Below are positions 1-9,004 of a stretch of 43,555 bases of DNA, one piece after another. The stretch is from CAZOOK01 sp964581385 (lineage in GTDB: Bacteria > Pseudomonadota > Gammaproteobacteria > Nevskiales > Nevskiaceae), in the NCBI GenBank assembly GCA_964581385.1, contig CAZOOK010000041.1, positions 1 to 43,555 of the forward strand, read 5' to 3'. A program made the translations under genes and the position numbers. The notes beneath the pieces were generated by a model. That model made no database searches. It saw only the letters and a list, made by a program, of their open reading frames with translations, and was not told the DNA's origin. How positions within the stretch are numbered: position 1 is the first letter of the stretch; every line of letters begins with the position of its first letter.

Positions 1-3000
1 ACCGGGTTGGTGAAAACCGAGATCTGGCCGCCAGCAAAATGTGCATCAAACTCGCCGCTGCCCGGGTAGCTGCTGATGCCCACATAGTAGCTGCCGCCCG
101 CCGTCACCGGCGTAAAGTTCATCTGAAACACTTGCGTCCCAGAGGTCGGGACGTTGTATATCCGCGGGCTGCGGGCAATGGTGGAACCACCCCCACCGCT
201 GCTGGTCAGCACCAGTCGCTGGTTCGCAGCGTCCGCCACAATGCCGCTGCTCTGCCCACTGACCGCCATCAGGTAATTGCTGATGCCGCCACTGAAATTT
301 TCCAGTGGACTCAAACCACCGTTGGCTGCCGTCAACGCGGGGGGCAGATTGCTCAGACTGATCGCAGTTGCGTACTTCGTCGTCGACATCACGCGACTGT
401 CCGCGTCGTACTGATATCCCGTCACATCACCCATCGCATCAATCGCATACGCCACACGACCCAGTGCGTCGTATACCGTGCGCGTGACTTCGTTGCTTGT
501 GATGGCCGGCACAATCGGGTTGCCGCTGGTATCCACTTGGTATTCGACATAGCTCGATACCGTCATCGTCGCCGTCGAGGTAAACCCAGAGTATTGTGTC
601 GTGCCAATGACCCCCTTCACATTCGTCCAGTTCGCCGCCACCGTGTAGCTCTTCCCAGAGCTGCGCGGTTGACCGGCCTGGTAAATGTAGATCGTCGCGC
701 TCGTGGCGCTGACTTCCACTTGAATCACATAATTGGTGTTGGCAGTGACCGACCAAAGCGTGCTGTAGGCTTGGGCCACTCCTCCGACAATGGCGTAGGA
801 TTTGACCGTACCCCCATCAATGTTGAGCACGATCTCGTTGGTGCTGCCGTTATCCGTGCTTTCAGCTCCGAAGGTGAACGGTTCTCCCGCGACCTGCGTG
901 CCCGTATTGACGACATAGCTGAATCCCTGCTTGCTCGCGCCGCCGGATAATGGAAATGTGATGCCAGGCCCTGTCAGGCCCGGATAGGCGCTAGACACCA
1001 GATTGGTATCCTGCAAAACCAGCGTACCGTTGGTGACGGCTACCGTCGACGGCGCCGATGACCACGACGAGGTCGGCGTCAGTTGCCCGAAGCTCGTCTT
1101 GAAGTCATTGCTCGTCGCCGTGTTCGCCGCCATGACCACCTGCACATCCCACGGCGTGGCGTTCGGCGACAGCAGGTTCGGATTGATCGGCGTGGCGTAC
1201 TTCGTCGTCTGCGTGACTCTGCCATCCTGGTCGTACGCGTACCCCGTCACATCTCCTACCGCGTCAATCGTGTATGCCACCTCACCCGCCGCGTTGTACA
1301 CGCTGCGCGTCACTTCATTGGCCGCGCTCGACGTCGTCCCCGACAGCGCCTGATAGTCCTCCAGATTGCCGACGTAGGCGGTGTAATTGGTGCTCGCCGC
1401 CGTGTTCGACTGCATGTAGCTCCATGCCTGGCCCCAGTTGCCGCCCATGCTGGTGCTCCACCCGCTGGCACGCGACTGGCCCTTCTGGTACACGTACAGC
1501 GTCGCCCCCGTGGCCGTCACCACCACTTCAGTGACATAGGTCCCGGTCGCGCTCAGCGTCACCATCGACACGCGGCTGCTCTGCCCGGCGTTGACTTCGT
1601 AAGCCGTCAGCACGTTGCCGGCAAACGAGGCTGTCAGCATCATGGTTTGCGTGCCATCCGGGGTCGTGCCGTTCGCGCCGATGTAAAAACTGCCGCCGCC
1701 CAGGCTGGTCAGGGTGATCTCGGAATGAAACACTACGCTGCCCAGCGGCGCCACCGAGCGCGGATTGCCGCCCACCGCGCTGTATGAGCCGTTGCCGCTG
1801 CTGTTCAGCACCAGCCGCTGGTTGGTAGGGTCCGGCGTGATCGAGTCTGGATTGCCAGACGGATAGGTGGTGACGGCCGACAACGCGCTGCCGCCCGACG
1901 CCCCCGGCGTGTAGTTCACCAGCGTCGAGGCCACCGCCGCCAACGACACGTCCGCCGGCGTCGGATTCGCCGGCAGCAGACTCACGTTGATCGGCGTCGC
2001 ATACTTCGTCGTCTGCGTCACCCGACCGTCCGCGTCGTACTGATACCCCGTCACATCTCCTACCGCATCAATCGTGTACGCCACACGACTATCCGCGTCA
2101 TAGACCGTCTGTGTGACGCTGCCCACTGGATCGGTCACGCTGGTGACATTCTCCAAGGCGTCGTAGCTGTACTTGGTGAGAAGGTTGAGCCCCGTCGGAT
2201 CGACCGTCTGCGTCAAAACATGGCTAGCGGCATCGTAGGTGTATTTCGTTATGGTGCCGACACCGTCGGTATGCTGACTCACGCGGTTGAGACCGTCATA
2301 GGTCCAGCCCTGGCTTAGGTCTGAGCTGGGGACGCTGGCCAGCGTCAGGAGGCTGGAAAGCGTCTGTGTGCCGTTGTAACTGACAGCGTTGGTATATAGC
2401 GTCTGCTGGGTCTTGTTGCCGGCGTTGTCGTAAATGAACTGAGTCAGATAACCGTCCGGATCGATGCTGGCGACGGTGCGGCCCTGATTGTCATAGAGCG
2501 CCCAGCTGGTCTGGTCGCTTGCAGGTGCCAGGGTGATCCAGCTGATGAGCTGCGCCAGGGTGGCGGTGGCCGCCGAGCTGCCGCCGGGAATCGTCGGGGC
2601 GTTGGCGTAACGGATGGTCTTCTGGACTTGTCCGGCGGGGTCATAGACGGTCTGGGTGAGGTAGCCGGCCGGGTCCAGTGTGCCGGTTTGCAGCCCATCG
2701 TTGTCGTAGTAGTAGCGAGTGGTGAGATCCTGGCTGCTGGTCGTTACTAACACGTCGCTAGCCTTGCCGCTGGTCGGCGGAGTGCCGATGGGCGTGTTGT
2801 ACAGAGTCTTGCTCAGGAGCCGGCCAGCTGTATCGTAGGTACTGCCGGTAACGGTACCGACGGCGTCGATGGTGTAGACCAAACGACTGGCGGTGTCGTA
2901 ATAGCTGTAGGTCTTGATGTCTTGCGGGGAAGCGCCCGGGTCGACGCCGGCCAGTGTTAGCGGCGTGCTGATGAAATGATTGCTGATCGCGGCGCTGAGA

Positions 3001-5225
3001 TAACTGGATACCGCGTTTGCTTGGACAACACCTGCGCGCTGGATGGCACCGATGACCTGGTTGTCGTTGTTGTAGAGGGCCTCGGTCAATTCCAGTTGCG
3101 GACTGATGACGCCGACTTGGCGGCCGCGGCTGTCGTAGACGTAGATCGTCCGGTTTCCAAGTGGGTCGACGGCCATGACGCGATGGCCGTCCGCGTCGTA
3201 GAAATAATTGGTGGTGCCATAGACGACGCCAGTGGTACTGCTCTGGCTGACGCTAAGCGTTTCGCCATCCGCGTCATAGACCGTGGTCGTCACCAGGCCG
3301 TTGGCGGCGGTAACCGTGATGCTGGCGTTCTGGCCGGTAGCCGTGGTGCCGGGACTCGGCAGAGTATCGGTGGGATAGCTGTAAGTGGTGGTCTGGTTGG
3401 CACCGTTGGTCACGGTTAGTACCCGGCCCATGCCGTCGTAGGTGTACGCAGTAACGTGCGGCTGGCCAGAGGTCGTGGCGCTGGTGTCGGCGTCGGCTTT
3501 GATCAATAGCTGGCCGAAAGCGTTATAGATGTAATGCGTGACGTTGGGATTTGAAGTCACGCCGCCGCTACTGATGCTGCCGTAGGTGGTGACAGTGGCG
3601 ATCTGGCCGGTCAGGTCGTACGTGACGTCGGTCCGTTCGGTCTGCGCCGGGTTCTGGGCCGTGGCCCAGGTTTGCATCGTGGATAGGCTCGGCGCCGTAC
3701 CATAGCTAGCGACCGTATAGCTCGCACTGGTGAAGACAGTGGTGCGGTTGCGTTCGCCCTTGCTGTCATAGCCGTATTGCGTCACCCGTCCCTGCGGCGA
3801 AATAACGAACGTGAGGTTTTCGTTGCCGTCGTAGACGTAGTAGCTGGTAACGCTGTTGGTGCTGGTTGCTGTCGGTGGCGCATAAGGCGGCGCGGCACCG
3901 CTGGTTACCGGACTGAGAAATCGCGTCTCGGTTTGAAGATGGTCTTTCGCATCGTAGGTGCGCGTAATCGTGTTGCCGACTGAATCCTGGATCAGCGTGC
4001 TGTTGTCGTGACCGTCGTACGTGTAATAGACGTTGCGACCGTCGGCGTCAGTGACCTGCTTGACGTTGCCGTTGGTGTCGTACTGGTACTGGATGCTGTT
4101 GACGGTGCCGTTGATGGGCGGCTCGTCGAGCTGGGTCAGCCGGTTGCTGCTGTCGAAGTGGTAGACGGTCGGATTATTGAGCGCGTCCCGGACAGTAGTC
4201 TGGCCGGCCGTCGTGTAATCAAATGTAGTGACACGACCGAGGCCATCGGTCAGAGTCTGCACCTTGTACGCGCCTCCGGTAAATTGATACGCGACGTTCA
4301 GAACGCTGCCGTCGGACTGGGCGATCTGGCTCACCCGATTGGTTGCGCCTACATAGGTGTATTGGGTCGTAAAAACGGCGCCGCTGGCCAGTTGGACCTG
4401 CACCGTTTGCAGACGGTTGCTACTGTCATAACTGTACTGGACATTGACGACCACCTGGGTCTGCGTCCCTACCGTGGCGCCCGGCGTAAGGATCGTCGCC
4501 GTGAGACTGGCCAGTCTCTTGCCAGTAGACGAGTAGGTCAGTACTACCGTCTGGCCCGATGAATCCTTAACCTGCGTGACCACGCCACCCGAAGTCGTAT
4601 AGTAAAACGTGTTGCCATTCTGGTCAGTCATTGCCAGCAAGTTGCCACGCGTAAGCGCCGCACTGCTGTACGTTTCGGTGACGCCAGTATTGCCTTCGTG
4701 GAAAACCCACACGCCGCCAGTGAAAGTGACGTATTCGTTAACACCCGGATCGCTGACGTTGACCCACGCGCCTGTGCCAGCAGTGTAGGTGTGGTTAGCT
4801 GAGCCATCGCTGTAAATGCCGGACCCGTAAGCAAACAACGCGTTATAAACGAAATTGGCTTGATGGCCGTCCGCACCGATGCGGCTGAACGTGGTCGTTG
4901 TGGAAGTACCACTGCTGGGCAAACCCACTAGGTTGCGTGATACCGAAAGCCGCCAGCCGTCGTTGTTGTCACCGTCCGCACTGCCTTGACTGTTGTATGT
5001 CTGCAGCAGTGCGTCATCGATGCCGATCGAGGACAAAAATTCATCCTGCGACTGGACGACCAGATTGCCGTCCGCCACATTGACGTAGCTCTGGTCGCGT
5101 CCCTGACCACCGACCGCTGCATTGCCTGTCGGACCCAGCCCGTTCTGCTGGGTCAGACTCGTCCCCTGCAGCCCCAGCCCTTGTCCCGCACCTGTGCCCG
5201 CGTTCCCCACTACGATCGATGTCAT
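1..5225 (-). CDS. Giant RHS/YD-repeat protein, N-terminal 1741 codons (3' end outside window)
   Basis: One minus-strand frame stays open from the ATG at 5225 to the window edge. The first ~45 residues are Gly/Asn/Gln-rich without a classical signal peptide, followed by a conserved N-terminal block (VNVADGNLVVQSQDE, LLQTYNSQGS). Dozens of YD repeats follow, such as GDVTGYQYDADGRVTQTTKY and SVTQTVYDADSRVAYTID. RHS/YD proteins form beta-cocoon shells, often large secreted toxins or surface proteins, with the variable tip at the C-terminus. That tip is not in the window, so a toxin function cannot be claimed. Towards the window edge the YD repeats are interrupted by beta-rich non-YD inserts that recur as tandem units (separate entry). 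The gene follows the Ig-domain lipoprotein by 216 bp on the same strand. No strong Shine-Dalgarno is visible. The family is fairly sure; the secretion route is unknown. Confidence 0.88.
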   Translation of the reverse strand, partial: MTSIVVGNAGTGAGQGLGLQGTSLTQQNGLGPTGNAAVGGQGRDQSYVNVADGNLVVQSQDEFLSSIGIDDALLQTYNSQGSADGDNNDGWRLSVSRNLVGLPSSGTSTTTTFSRIGADGHQANFVYNALFAYGSGIYSDGSANHTYTAGTGAWVNVSDPGVNEYVTFTGGVWVFHEGNTGVTETYSSAALTRGNLLAMTDQNGNTFYYTTSGGVVTQVKDSSGQTVVLTYSSTGKRLASLTATILTPGATVGTQTQVVVNVQYSYDSSNRLQTVQVQLASGAVFTTQYTYVGATNRVSQIAQSDGSVLNVAYQFTGGAYKVQTLTDGLGRVTTFDYTTAGQTTVRDALNNPTVYHFDSSNRLTQLDEPPINGTVNSIQYQYDTNGNVKQVTDADGRNVYYTYDGHDNSTLIQDSVGNTITRTYDAKDHLQTETRFLSPVTSGAAPPYAPPTATSTNSVTSYYVYDGNENLTFVISPQGRVTQYGYDSKGERNRTTVFTSASYTVASYGTAPSLSTMQTWATAQNPAQTERTDVTYDLTGQIATVTTYGSISSGGVTSNPNVTHYIYNAFGQLLIKADADTSATTSGQPHVTAYTYDGMGRVLTVTNGANQTTTYSYPTDTLPSPGTTATGQNASITVTAANGLVTTTVYDADGETLSVSQSSTTGVVYGTTNYFYDADGHRVMAVDPLGNRTIYVYDSRGRQVGVISPQLELTEALYNNDNQVIGAIQRAGVVQANAVSSYLSAAISNHFISTPLTLAGVDPGASPQDIKTYSYYDTASRLVYTIDAVGTVTGSTYDTAGRLLSKTLYNTPIGTPPTSGKASDVLVTTSSQDLTTRYYYDNDGLQTGTLDPAGYLTQTVYDPAGQVQKTIRYANAPTIPGGSSAATATLAQLISWITLAPASDQTSWALYDNQGRTVASIDPDGYLTQFIYDNAGNKTQQTLYTNAVSYNGTQTLSSLLTLASVPSSDLSQGWTYDGLNRVSQHTDGVGTITKYTYDAASHVLTQTVDPTGLNLLTKYSYDALENVTSVTDPVGSVTQTVYDADSRVAYTIDAVGDVTGYQYDADGRVTQTTKYATPINVSLLPANPTPADVSLAAVASTLVNYTPGASGGSALSAVTTYPSGNPDSITPDPTNQRLVLNSSGNGSYSAVGGNPRSVAPLGSVVFHSEITLTSLGGGSFYIGANGTTPDGTQTMMLTASFAGNVLTAYEVNAGQSSRVSMVTLSATGTYVTEVVVTATGATLYVYQKGQSRASGWSTSMGGNWGQAWSYMQSNTAASTNYTAYVGNLEDYQALSGTTSSAANEVTRSVYNAAGEVAYTIDAVGDVTGYAYDQDGRVTQTTKYATPINPNLLSPNATPWDVQVVMAANTATSNDFKTSFGQLTPTSSWSSAPSTVAVTNGTLVLQDTNLVSSAYPGLTGPGITFPLSGGASKQGFSYVVNTGTQVAGEPFTFGAESTDNGSTNEIVLNIDGGTVKSYAIVGGVAQAYSTLWSVTANTNYVIQVEVSATSATIYIYQAGQPRSSGKSYTVAANWTNVKGVIGTTQYSGFTSTATMTVSSYVEYQVDTSGNPIVPAITSNEVTRTVYDALGRVAYAIDAMGDVTGYQYDADSRVMSTTKYATAISLSNLPPALTAANGGLSPLENFSGGISNYLMAVSGQSSGIVADAANQRLVLTSSGGGGSTIARSPRIYNVPTSGTQVFQMNFTPVTAGGSYYVGISSYPGSGEFDAHFAGGQISVFTNP
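399..2083 (-). repeat. Tandem ~0.8-kb coding repeats inside the RHS gene
   Basis: A near-identical ~58-bp coding segment (TIDAVGDVTGY.YD.DGRVTQTTKYATPI) recurs at about 2022-2083, 1222-1280 and 399-455, giving periods of about 800 and 825 bp. Each copy is followed by a divergent ~230-residue beta-rich stretch with similar internal landmarks (for example TATGATLYVYQKGQSRASG and SATSATIYIYQAGQPRSSG), then by NEVTR.VY and the next copy. This looks like duplication of a module made of YD repeat plus lectin/LamG-like insert. The fold assignment of the insert is inference. Confidence 0.7.
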
Positions 5226-5282
5226 GAGCTTCTATCCCAAGTCCTAAAGCTTTAAGGGCGGTCCGCGGAAGATCCGGGACCG

Positions 5283-5305
5283 GAAGGGTTGCATGCACAA
5301 CCCCT
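5283..5305 (-). other. Stem-loop in the leader of the RHS gene
   Basis: Arms AAGGGTTG and CAACCCCTT (one base bulged) flank a short CATGCA loop, 58-80 bases before the RHS start codon. On the transcript it would form a hairpin in the 5' untranslated region. No T-run follows in the minus direction, so it is more likely a leader structure than a terminator. No family is recognised. Confidence 0.3.
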
Positions 5306-5373
5306 TCATTTATCTAATCCAAATAATCGAGAAATTTGTTTAGGGGGTCAGGCAAGAAAAATGGGGCAAAATA

Positions 5374-5394
5374 GTTAACAATATGATTGTTAAC
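5374..5394. promoter_or_regulatory. Perfect inverted repeat upstream of the RHS gene
   Basis: Nine-base arms GTTAACAAT and ATTGTTAAC are separated by ATG, inside an AT-rich 216-bp gap between the Ig-domain lipoprotein (stop 5442) and the RHS start (5225). The symmetry and AT-rich setting suit an operator for a dimeric regulator. There is no GC-rich stem with a T-run, so a terminator is unlikely. The binding protein is unknown. Confidence 0.4.
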
Positions 5395-5441
5395 GATATT
5401 TAGTTTTAAATATTTTTGCGAAACCCCTGCACCACTGCCCC

Positions 5442-8060
5442 TCAGCTTCCGATCTGGATGGTCGCGGTCTGAGCGCTCAGCGACGGAACCGTTACCGTCA
5501 CGGTCGCGGAAGTAGCGCTGCCGTCCGGGGTAAAGATTGAGCTGGCGGTCCCGCTGGCATTGGTATTGACCGATGTCGCCGAAAGCGTGCCGCCGGGTGT
5601 ACTTGCGGCCAGAGCGAAACTCACCGGGATACCGGATAACTGGGTGCCATTGGTGTCGACAACGACGACGCTGATCAGACTTGTGCCGTTAGCCGGGATC
5701 GGCGATGGGGCGTTGATGGTGAACGAGCTCGGCGGCCCCACAAAATTGAACTGGAGCGTGGCGGACAGTGCGGCAGCGGAAACCGGATCGGCCGCATGCG
5801 CGGTGATGGCGATCGGTCCTGTCGCAGTCGACAAAATATCGAAGTTGGTCGCTATGCCATCTGTACCGGTGTTTTCGGTGAGGCTCGTAGATAGAGAATT
5901 GCTGCTATCGATGAATACGCCCAGGTTGGTCGAAAACGCGACGGGCGCCGACGATACCGGCTGGCCGTTCAAGGTCCATTTGAATACCAGCGTTTTGCGC
6001 ACGTTGATGGTTTGCTGGGAACCAGACGTGGGCTGCGTGAATCCGAATTCGGCAGGCGCGAGCGTCAGGTTGAACGTCTGCGTGATATTCGTGCTGCTGA
6101 CCTGAGTCGATGCCGTCAGCACGGTTTGTCCCTGCAATGGCTGTGACCCTGAAGCGGCCGTGTAGACGAACTGCACGGTGCCGTCTGTGCCGGTCGTGAA
6201 TCCCAAACCGCCCGTTGTCGTCGCCACGCTGCCTATGCTGGCGGTCAGATTGATGACGGTGTTTGCCACGCCTTTGCCATCGCTGCCAATCAAACTCAGC
6301 GTGCAGGTGATCGCGCTGCCGGCGGGAATGCTCGCTGGACACGACGAGAACGTCAGTGTCGCCGATGGCGGCGGCGAGCCGACGAGCGTGACCTGAATTG
6401 TAGCGGTCTTTGGAGCTACAGGCGGTGCACTGACCTGAACCGTCACGCTCGAACTCGTCCCGTCCGGAGTAAACAATGAACGCGCAATACCGCTGTTGTC
6501 GGTCGTGGTAGAAGCACTGGATAGCGTGCCACCCGATGGAATTGAGAAACTGACGGCGATGCCTTCCAAGGCATTGCTACTTGCATCATCGACAACGGCT
6601 GTGATCAGACTCGTACCGTTGGCGGGAATCGGCGACGCCGCCTGCACGGTGACTGTGCTGGGTGGGCCGACAAAACTCAGGGCCAAGGTTGTCGTCAGCT
6701 GCGCGCCAGATGCGGAATCTTTTGCCGTGGCGGTGACGGTTGCCGCTCCCACGGTAGCCGACAGAGTATCCACAGAAACGGTGCCATCGGGCCCCGTTAA
6801 AACCGTCAGCGTAGAGCCGACATGTCCGGCAACATCGATGAGCTGACCCTGGGTCGTCGATATCGTCACCGATTGGTTTGATACCGGAGATGCCGGATTA
6901 GTGCCGGAAGTCCATTCAAAGATGAGCGTCTTGCGGACGTTGGTGACCAGTTGCGCTCCGGCCGCGGGCTGCGTGAAGCCGAATGCGACGGATGTGAGCG
7001 TCAGATTGAGCGTCTTGCTGACATTCGCGCTGTTGACCTGAGCGGACGCGGTCAACACTTCCTGCCCCAGCACCGGTGTTTGCGATTGCGAGCTGGCGGT
7101 ATAGACAAACTGGATCGTTCCATCGGTACCGGTCGTGAAGCTCGAACTACCGGTCGGTGGTGTCACGCTGCCGATATTCGCGGTCACGGTGACTGCCGTA
7201 TTGGGCACCGCCTTGCCGTCGCTTCCCGATAGGCTCAGCGTGCAGGTGATCGTACTGCCGGATGGAATGCTTGTCGGCGGAGTACCTGTCGGACACCCGG
7301 AAAAAGTCAGTGTCGGCGCGGGCGGTGAGCCGAGCACCACCTGAATCGTCGCGCTTTGCGTCGCTGCGGGAGCCGCATCGACAAGCGCATCGACCTGAAC
7401 CGTGACACTAGAAATCGTTCCGTCCGCCGTAAACAGCGAGTGGGCGGTACCGGTCTTGTCGGTAGTGGCAGCAGTGCTCGACAAGGTTCCGCCGGCAGGG
7501 ACCGCGGGGAGCGAAAATTTGACGGGTACACCTTCCAAAACATTGCCATTGGCATCGGCGACAACGGCGGTGATCAGACTCGTACCGTGAGCAGGTATAG
7601 GCGACGGCGCCTGCACGGTAACCTTGCTCGGCGGGCCGACGAAGTTCAGCGTCAACGTTGTCGTCATCTGCGCGCCGGAGGTTGGATCCTTCGCGGTCGC
7701 GGTCACGGTGGCGGTGCCTACAGTGCTCGACAAGGCGTCGACGGTGACGGTGCCATCGCCTTGTGTGGATACCGTGACGGAAGCACCCAGATTGCCGGTG
7801 CTATCGATCAATTCTCCCTGGCTTATCGATAGCGTTACCGATTGACCCGATATCGGGCTGCCATTGGACATCCAGACAAGCTGTATAGGCTTACGGACGT
7901 TTTCGGCGACTTGCACACCGGAAGTCTGTGCAAAGCTGAAATCCGAAACCGGTGGCGTCTGGAAATCACTGCCGGTGCCGCCGGCACTACATCCGGCAAG
8001 CAGTAAGATGAGGAAGAAATTTACGAGCTTGAGGGAACCACGAATACCCATGTTTGACAT
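5442..8060 (-). CDS. Large lipoprotein of repeated bacterial Ig-like (Big_1/invasin-type) domains
   Basis: The 872-residue product starts MSNMGIRGSLKLVNFF and has a hydrophobic segment ending in the lipobox LLAGC, so it should be lipid-anchored through a cysteine near residue 26. The rest is a super-repeat of three Ig-like domains occurring about 2.7 times. Landmarks repeat in order: NVRKTL..EW near each unit start, VTATAKD.(A/T)SGAQ.TTTL, SFVGPPS.VTVQA.SPIPA(N/H)GTSLITAVV, and a domain with a likely disulfide (CPASIPAGSAITCTLSL). The third unit stops after its second domain at SAQTATIQIGS. Such proteins are usually adhesins or extracellular stalks; no enzymatic domain is visible. The frame is open to 8231, but that would overlap the upstream barrel gene, so the ATG at 8060 (or 8051) is preferred. 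The ribosome site is weak. Confidence 0.85.
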   Translation of the reverse strand: MSNMGIRGSLKLVNFFLILLLAGCSAGGTGSDFQTPPVSDFSFAQTSGVQVAENVRKPIQLVWMSNGSPISGQSVTLSISQGELIDSTGNLGASVTVSTQGDGTVTVDALSSTVGTATVTATAKDPTSGAQMTTTLTLNFVGPPSKVTVQAPSPIPAHGTSLITAVVADANGNVLEGVPVKFSLPAVPAGGTLSSTAATTDKTGTAHSLFTADGTISSVTVQVDALVDAAPAATQSATIQVVLGSPPAPTLTFSGCPTGTPPTSIPSGSTITCTLSLSGSDGKAVPNTAVTVTANIGSVTPPTGSSSFTTGTDGTIQFVYTASSQSQTPVLGQEVLTASAQVNSANVSKTLNLTLTSVAFGFTQPAAGAQLVTNVRKTLIFEWTSGTNPASPVSNQSVTISTTQGQLIDVAGHVGSTLTVLTGPDGTVSVDTLSATVGAATVTATAKDSASGAQLTTTLALSFVGPPSTVTVQAASPIPANGTSLITAVVDDASSNALEGIAVSFSIPSGGTLSSASTTTDNSGIARSLFTPDGTSSSVTVQVSAPPVAPKTATIQVTLVGSPPPSATLTFSSCPASIPAGSAITCTLSLIGSDGKGVANTVINLTASIGSVATTTGGLGFTTGTDGTVQFVYTAASGSQPLQGQTVLTASTQVSSTNITQTFNLTLAPAEFGFTQPTSGSQQTINVRKTLVFKWTLNGQPVSSAPVAFSTNLGVFIDSSNSLSTSLTENTGTDGIATNFDILSTATGPIAITAHAADPVSAAALSATLQFNFVGPPSSFTINAPSPIPANGTSLISVVVVDTNGTQLSGIPVSFALAASTPGGTLSATSVNTNASGTASSIFTPDGSATSATVTVTVPSLSAQTATIQIGS
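5671..7611 (-). repeat. ~0.95-kb DNA super-repeat within the Ig-domain lipoprotein gene
   Basis: The segment coding for the SPIPANGTSLIT block starts at 5671, 6601 and 7570 on the plus strand, with spacings of 930 and 969 bp. Flanking codons are also largely conserved (for example TGATCAGACT followed by CGTACCGT). Each unit spans about three Ig-like domains. The long, similar units are a likely substrate for recombination and copy-number change. Confidence 0.7.
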
Positions 8061-8164
8061 CGCGAATCTCGGTTTCAGACGGAGGCGCGGTTTTCGGCGC
8101 TCACCGGTTTCATGACAATCATCCGCACGCGAGTCGGCGCGCAGCCTCTCGCATGGGATGCCGT

Positions 8165-8977
8165 CTATTTCTTCATGTAAATGATGCAGCCATCCGCATC
8201 GATCACCGCCCCGGGCGGCGTATCCGGACATTTATCCTGGGCATCGTCGACACCATCGCCGTCCGAATCCTGTGGCGTGACGACACCCTTTGATACGGTG
8301 CCGTGAAATATCGGTTCGACCGGTTGCCCTTTGGCCGGACCCACCGTGGTATCCAACCCGCCGGACGGACGTTGCTCGGGAACTGTCGTGCCCTTGGACG
8401 TCTCCACAGGACTGGCCGAGCTCCCAGCTACAGACGTTGTTGGTGTGCCGAACCGATACGTAAATCCGAGCGACAATATCGGGTCGTTGAAATTGGATTT
8501 GTCCGGCGCCGCGTCGCTATCGAATTCCCTGCGCAGCACTGCATCGCCGCGAAGGCCAAAATTGGTATTGGGAACCCGCCACTGCAAACCTACACCGGCG
8601 CGGATCACCGGCGAGTCGTAGTAGCCACCGTTGATGGAGGTCCGCATCCATCCGGCTCCACCTAACAGCAGGGGCTGCAATCGATACTCGGGGAAAATGT
8701 TGTAAACCCCTTCGAAGCTAATGCCGCGGGATCGCAGTGTGGCGACACTTGCATCGAGCTTATAGGTCGTGAATTCGGACAAAGCTTCGATCGACCACTG
8801 GTCATTGACCATATAACCAGCGGCGAAACGGAATCCATAGTCATTATCGGCGTGCTTGTCCGGATCGGAGACAGCGTAGTAAGCAGCGGGAAAGACATAG
8901 ATCGGCCAGGCGACAGCAGGCGCCACGTGAATCACCAGGGCAGCGACGGTCCACTTCGAAAGCATTCTGCGCAACAC
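8165..8977 (-). CDS. OmpA-type outer-membrane beta-barrel with terminal TSP3 repeat, lacking the OmpA C-domain
   Basis: The product is about 270 residues. A signal peptide (LSKWTVAALVIHVAPAVAW) is followed by an eight-strand-like barrel with alternating aromatics (AAGYMVNDQWSIEAL, GLQWRVP, ILSLGFTYRFG). A Ser/Thr/Pro-rich linker leads to a calcium-type TSP3 segment (DSDGDGVDDAQDKCPDTP, then DADGC). In OprF/OmpA relatives this segment precedes the peptidoglycan-binding domain, but here the protein ends eight residues after the conserved CI, at IYMKK. It should sit in the outer membrane without an OmpA cell-wall anchor. The start is uncertain: GTG at 8977 has GGGGG four bases upstream, ATG at 8965 is the conventional alternative, and TTG at 9004 is in frame. 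It is the first gene of the minus-strand surface block. Confidence 0.8.
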   Translation of the reverse strand: MLRRMLSKWTVAALVIHVAPAVAWPIYVFPAAYYAVSDPDKHADNDYGFRFAAGYMVNDQWSIEALSEFTTYKLDASVATLRSRGISFEGVYNIFPEYRLQPLLLGGAGWMRTSINGGYYDSPVIRAGVGLQWRVPNTNFGLRGDAVLRREFDSDAAPDKSNFNDPILSLGFTYRFGTPTTSVAGSSASPVETSKGTTVPEQRPSGGLDTTVGPAKGQPVEPIFHGTVSKGVVTPQDSDGDGVDDAQDKCPDTPPGAVIDADGCIIYMKK

Positions 8978-9004
8978 AAAACCCCCAAGCTCAAGTATCA
9001 ACAA

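Noticed and set aside
1..5225. RHS polymorphic toxin with immunity gene
   Set aside because: The C-terminal tip and any immunity gene would lie outside the window, so a toxin call cannot be supported.
5283..5305. Intrinsic terminator after the Ig-domain lipoprotein gene
   Set aside because: The hairpin is not followed by a T-run on the minus strand and lies about 140 bases past the stop, near the RHS start.
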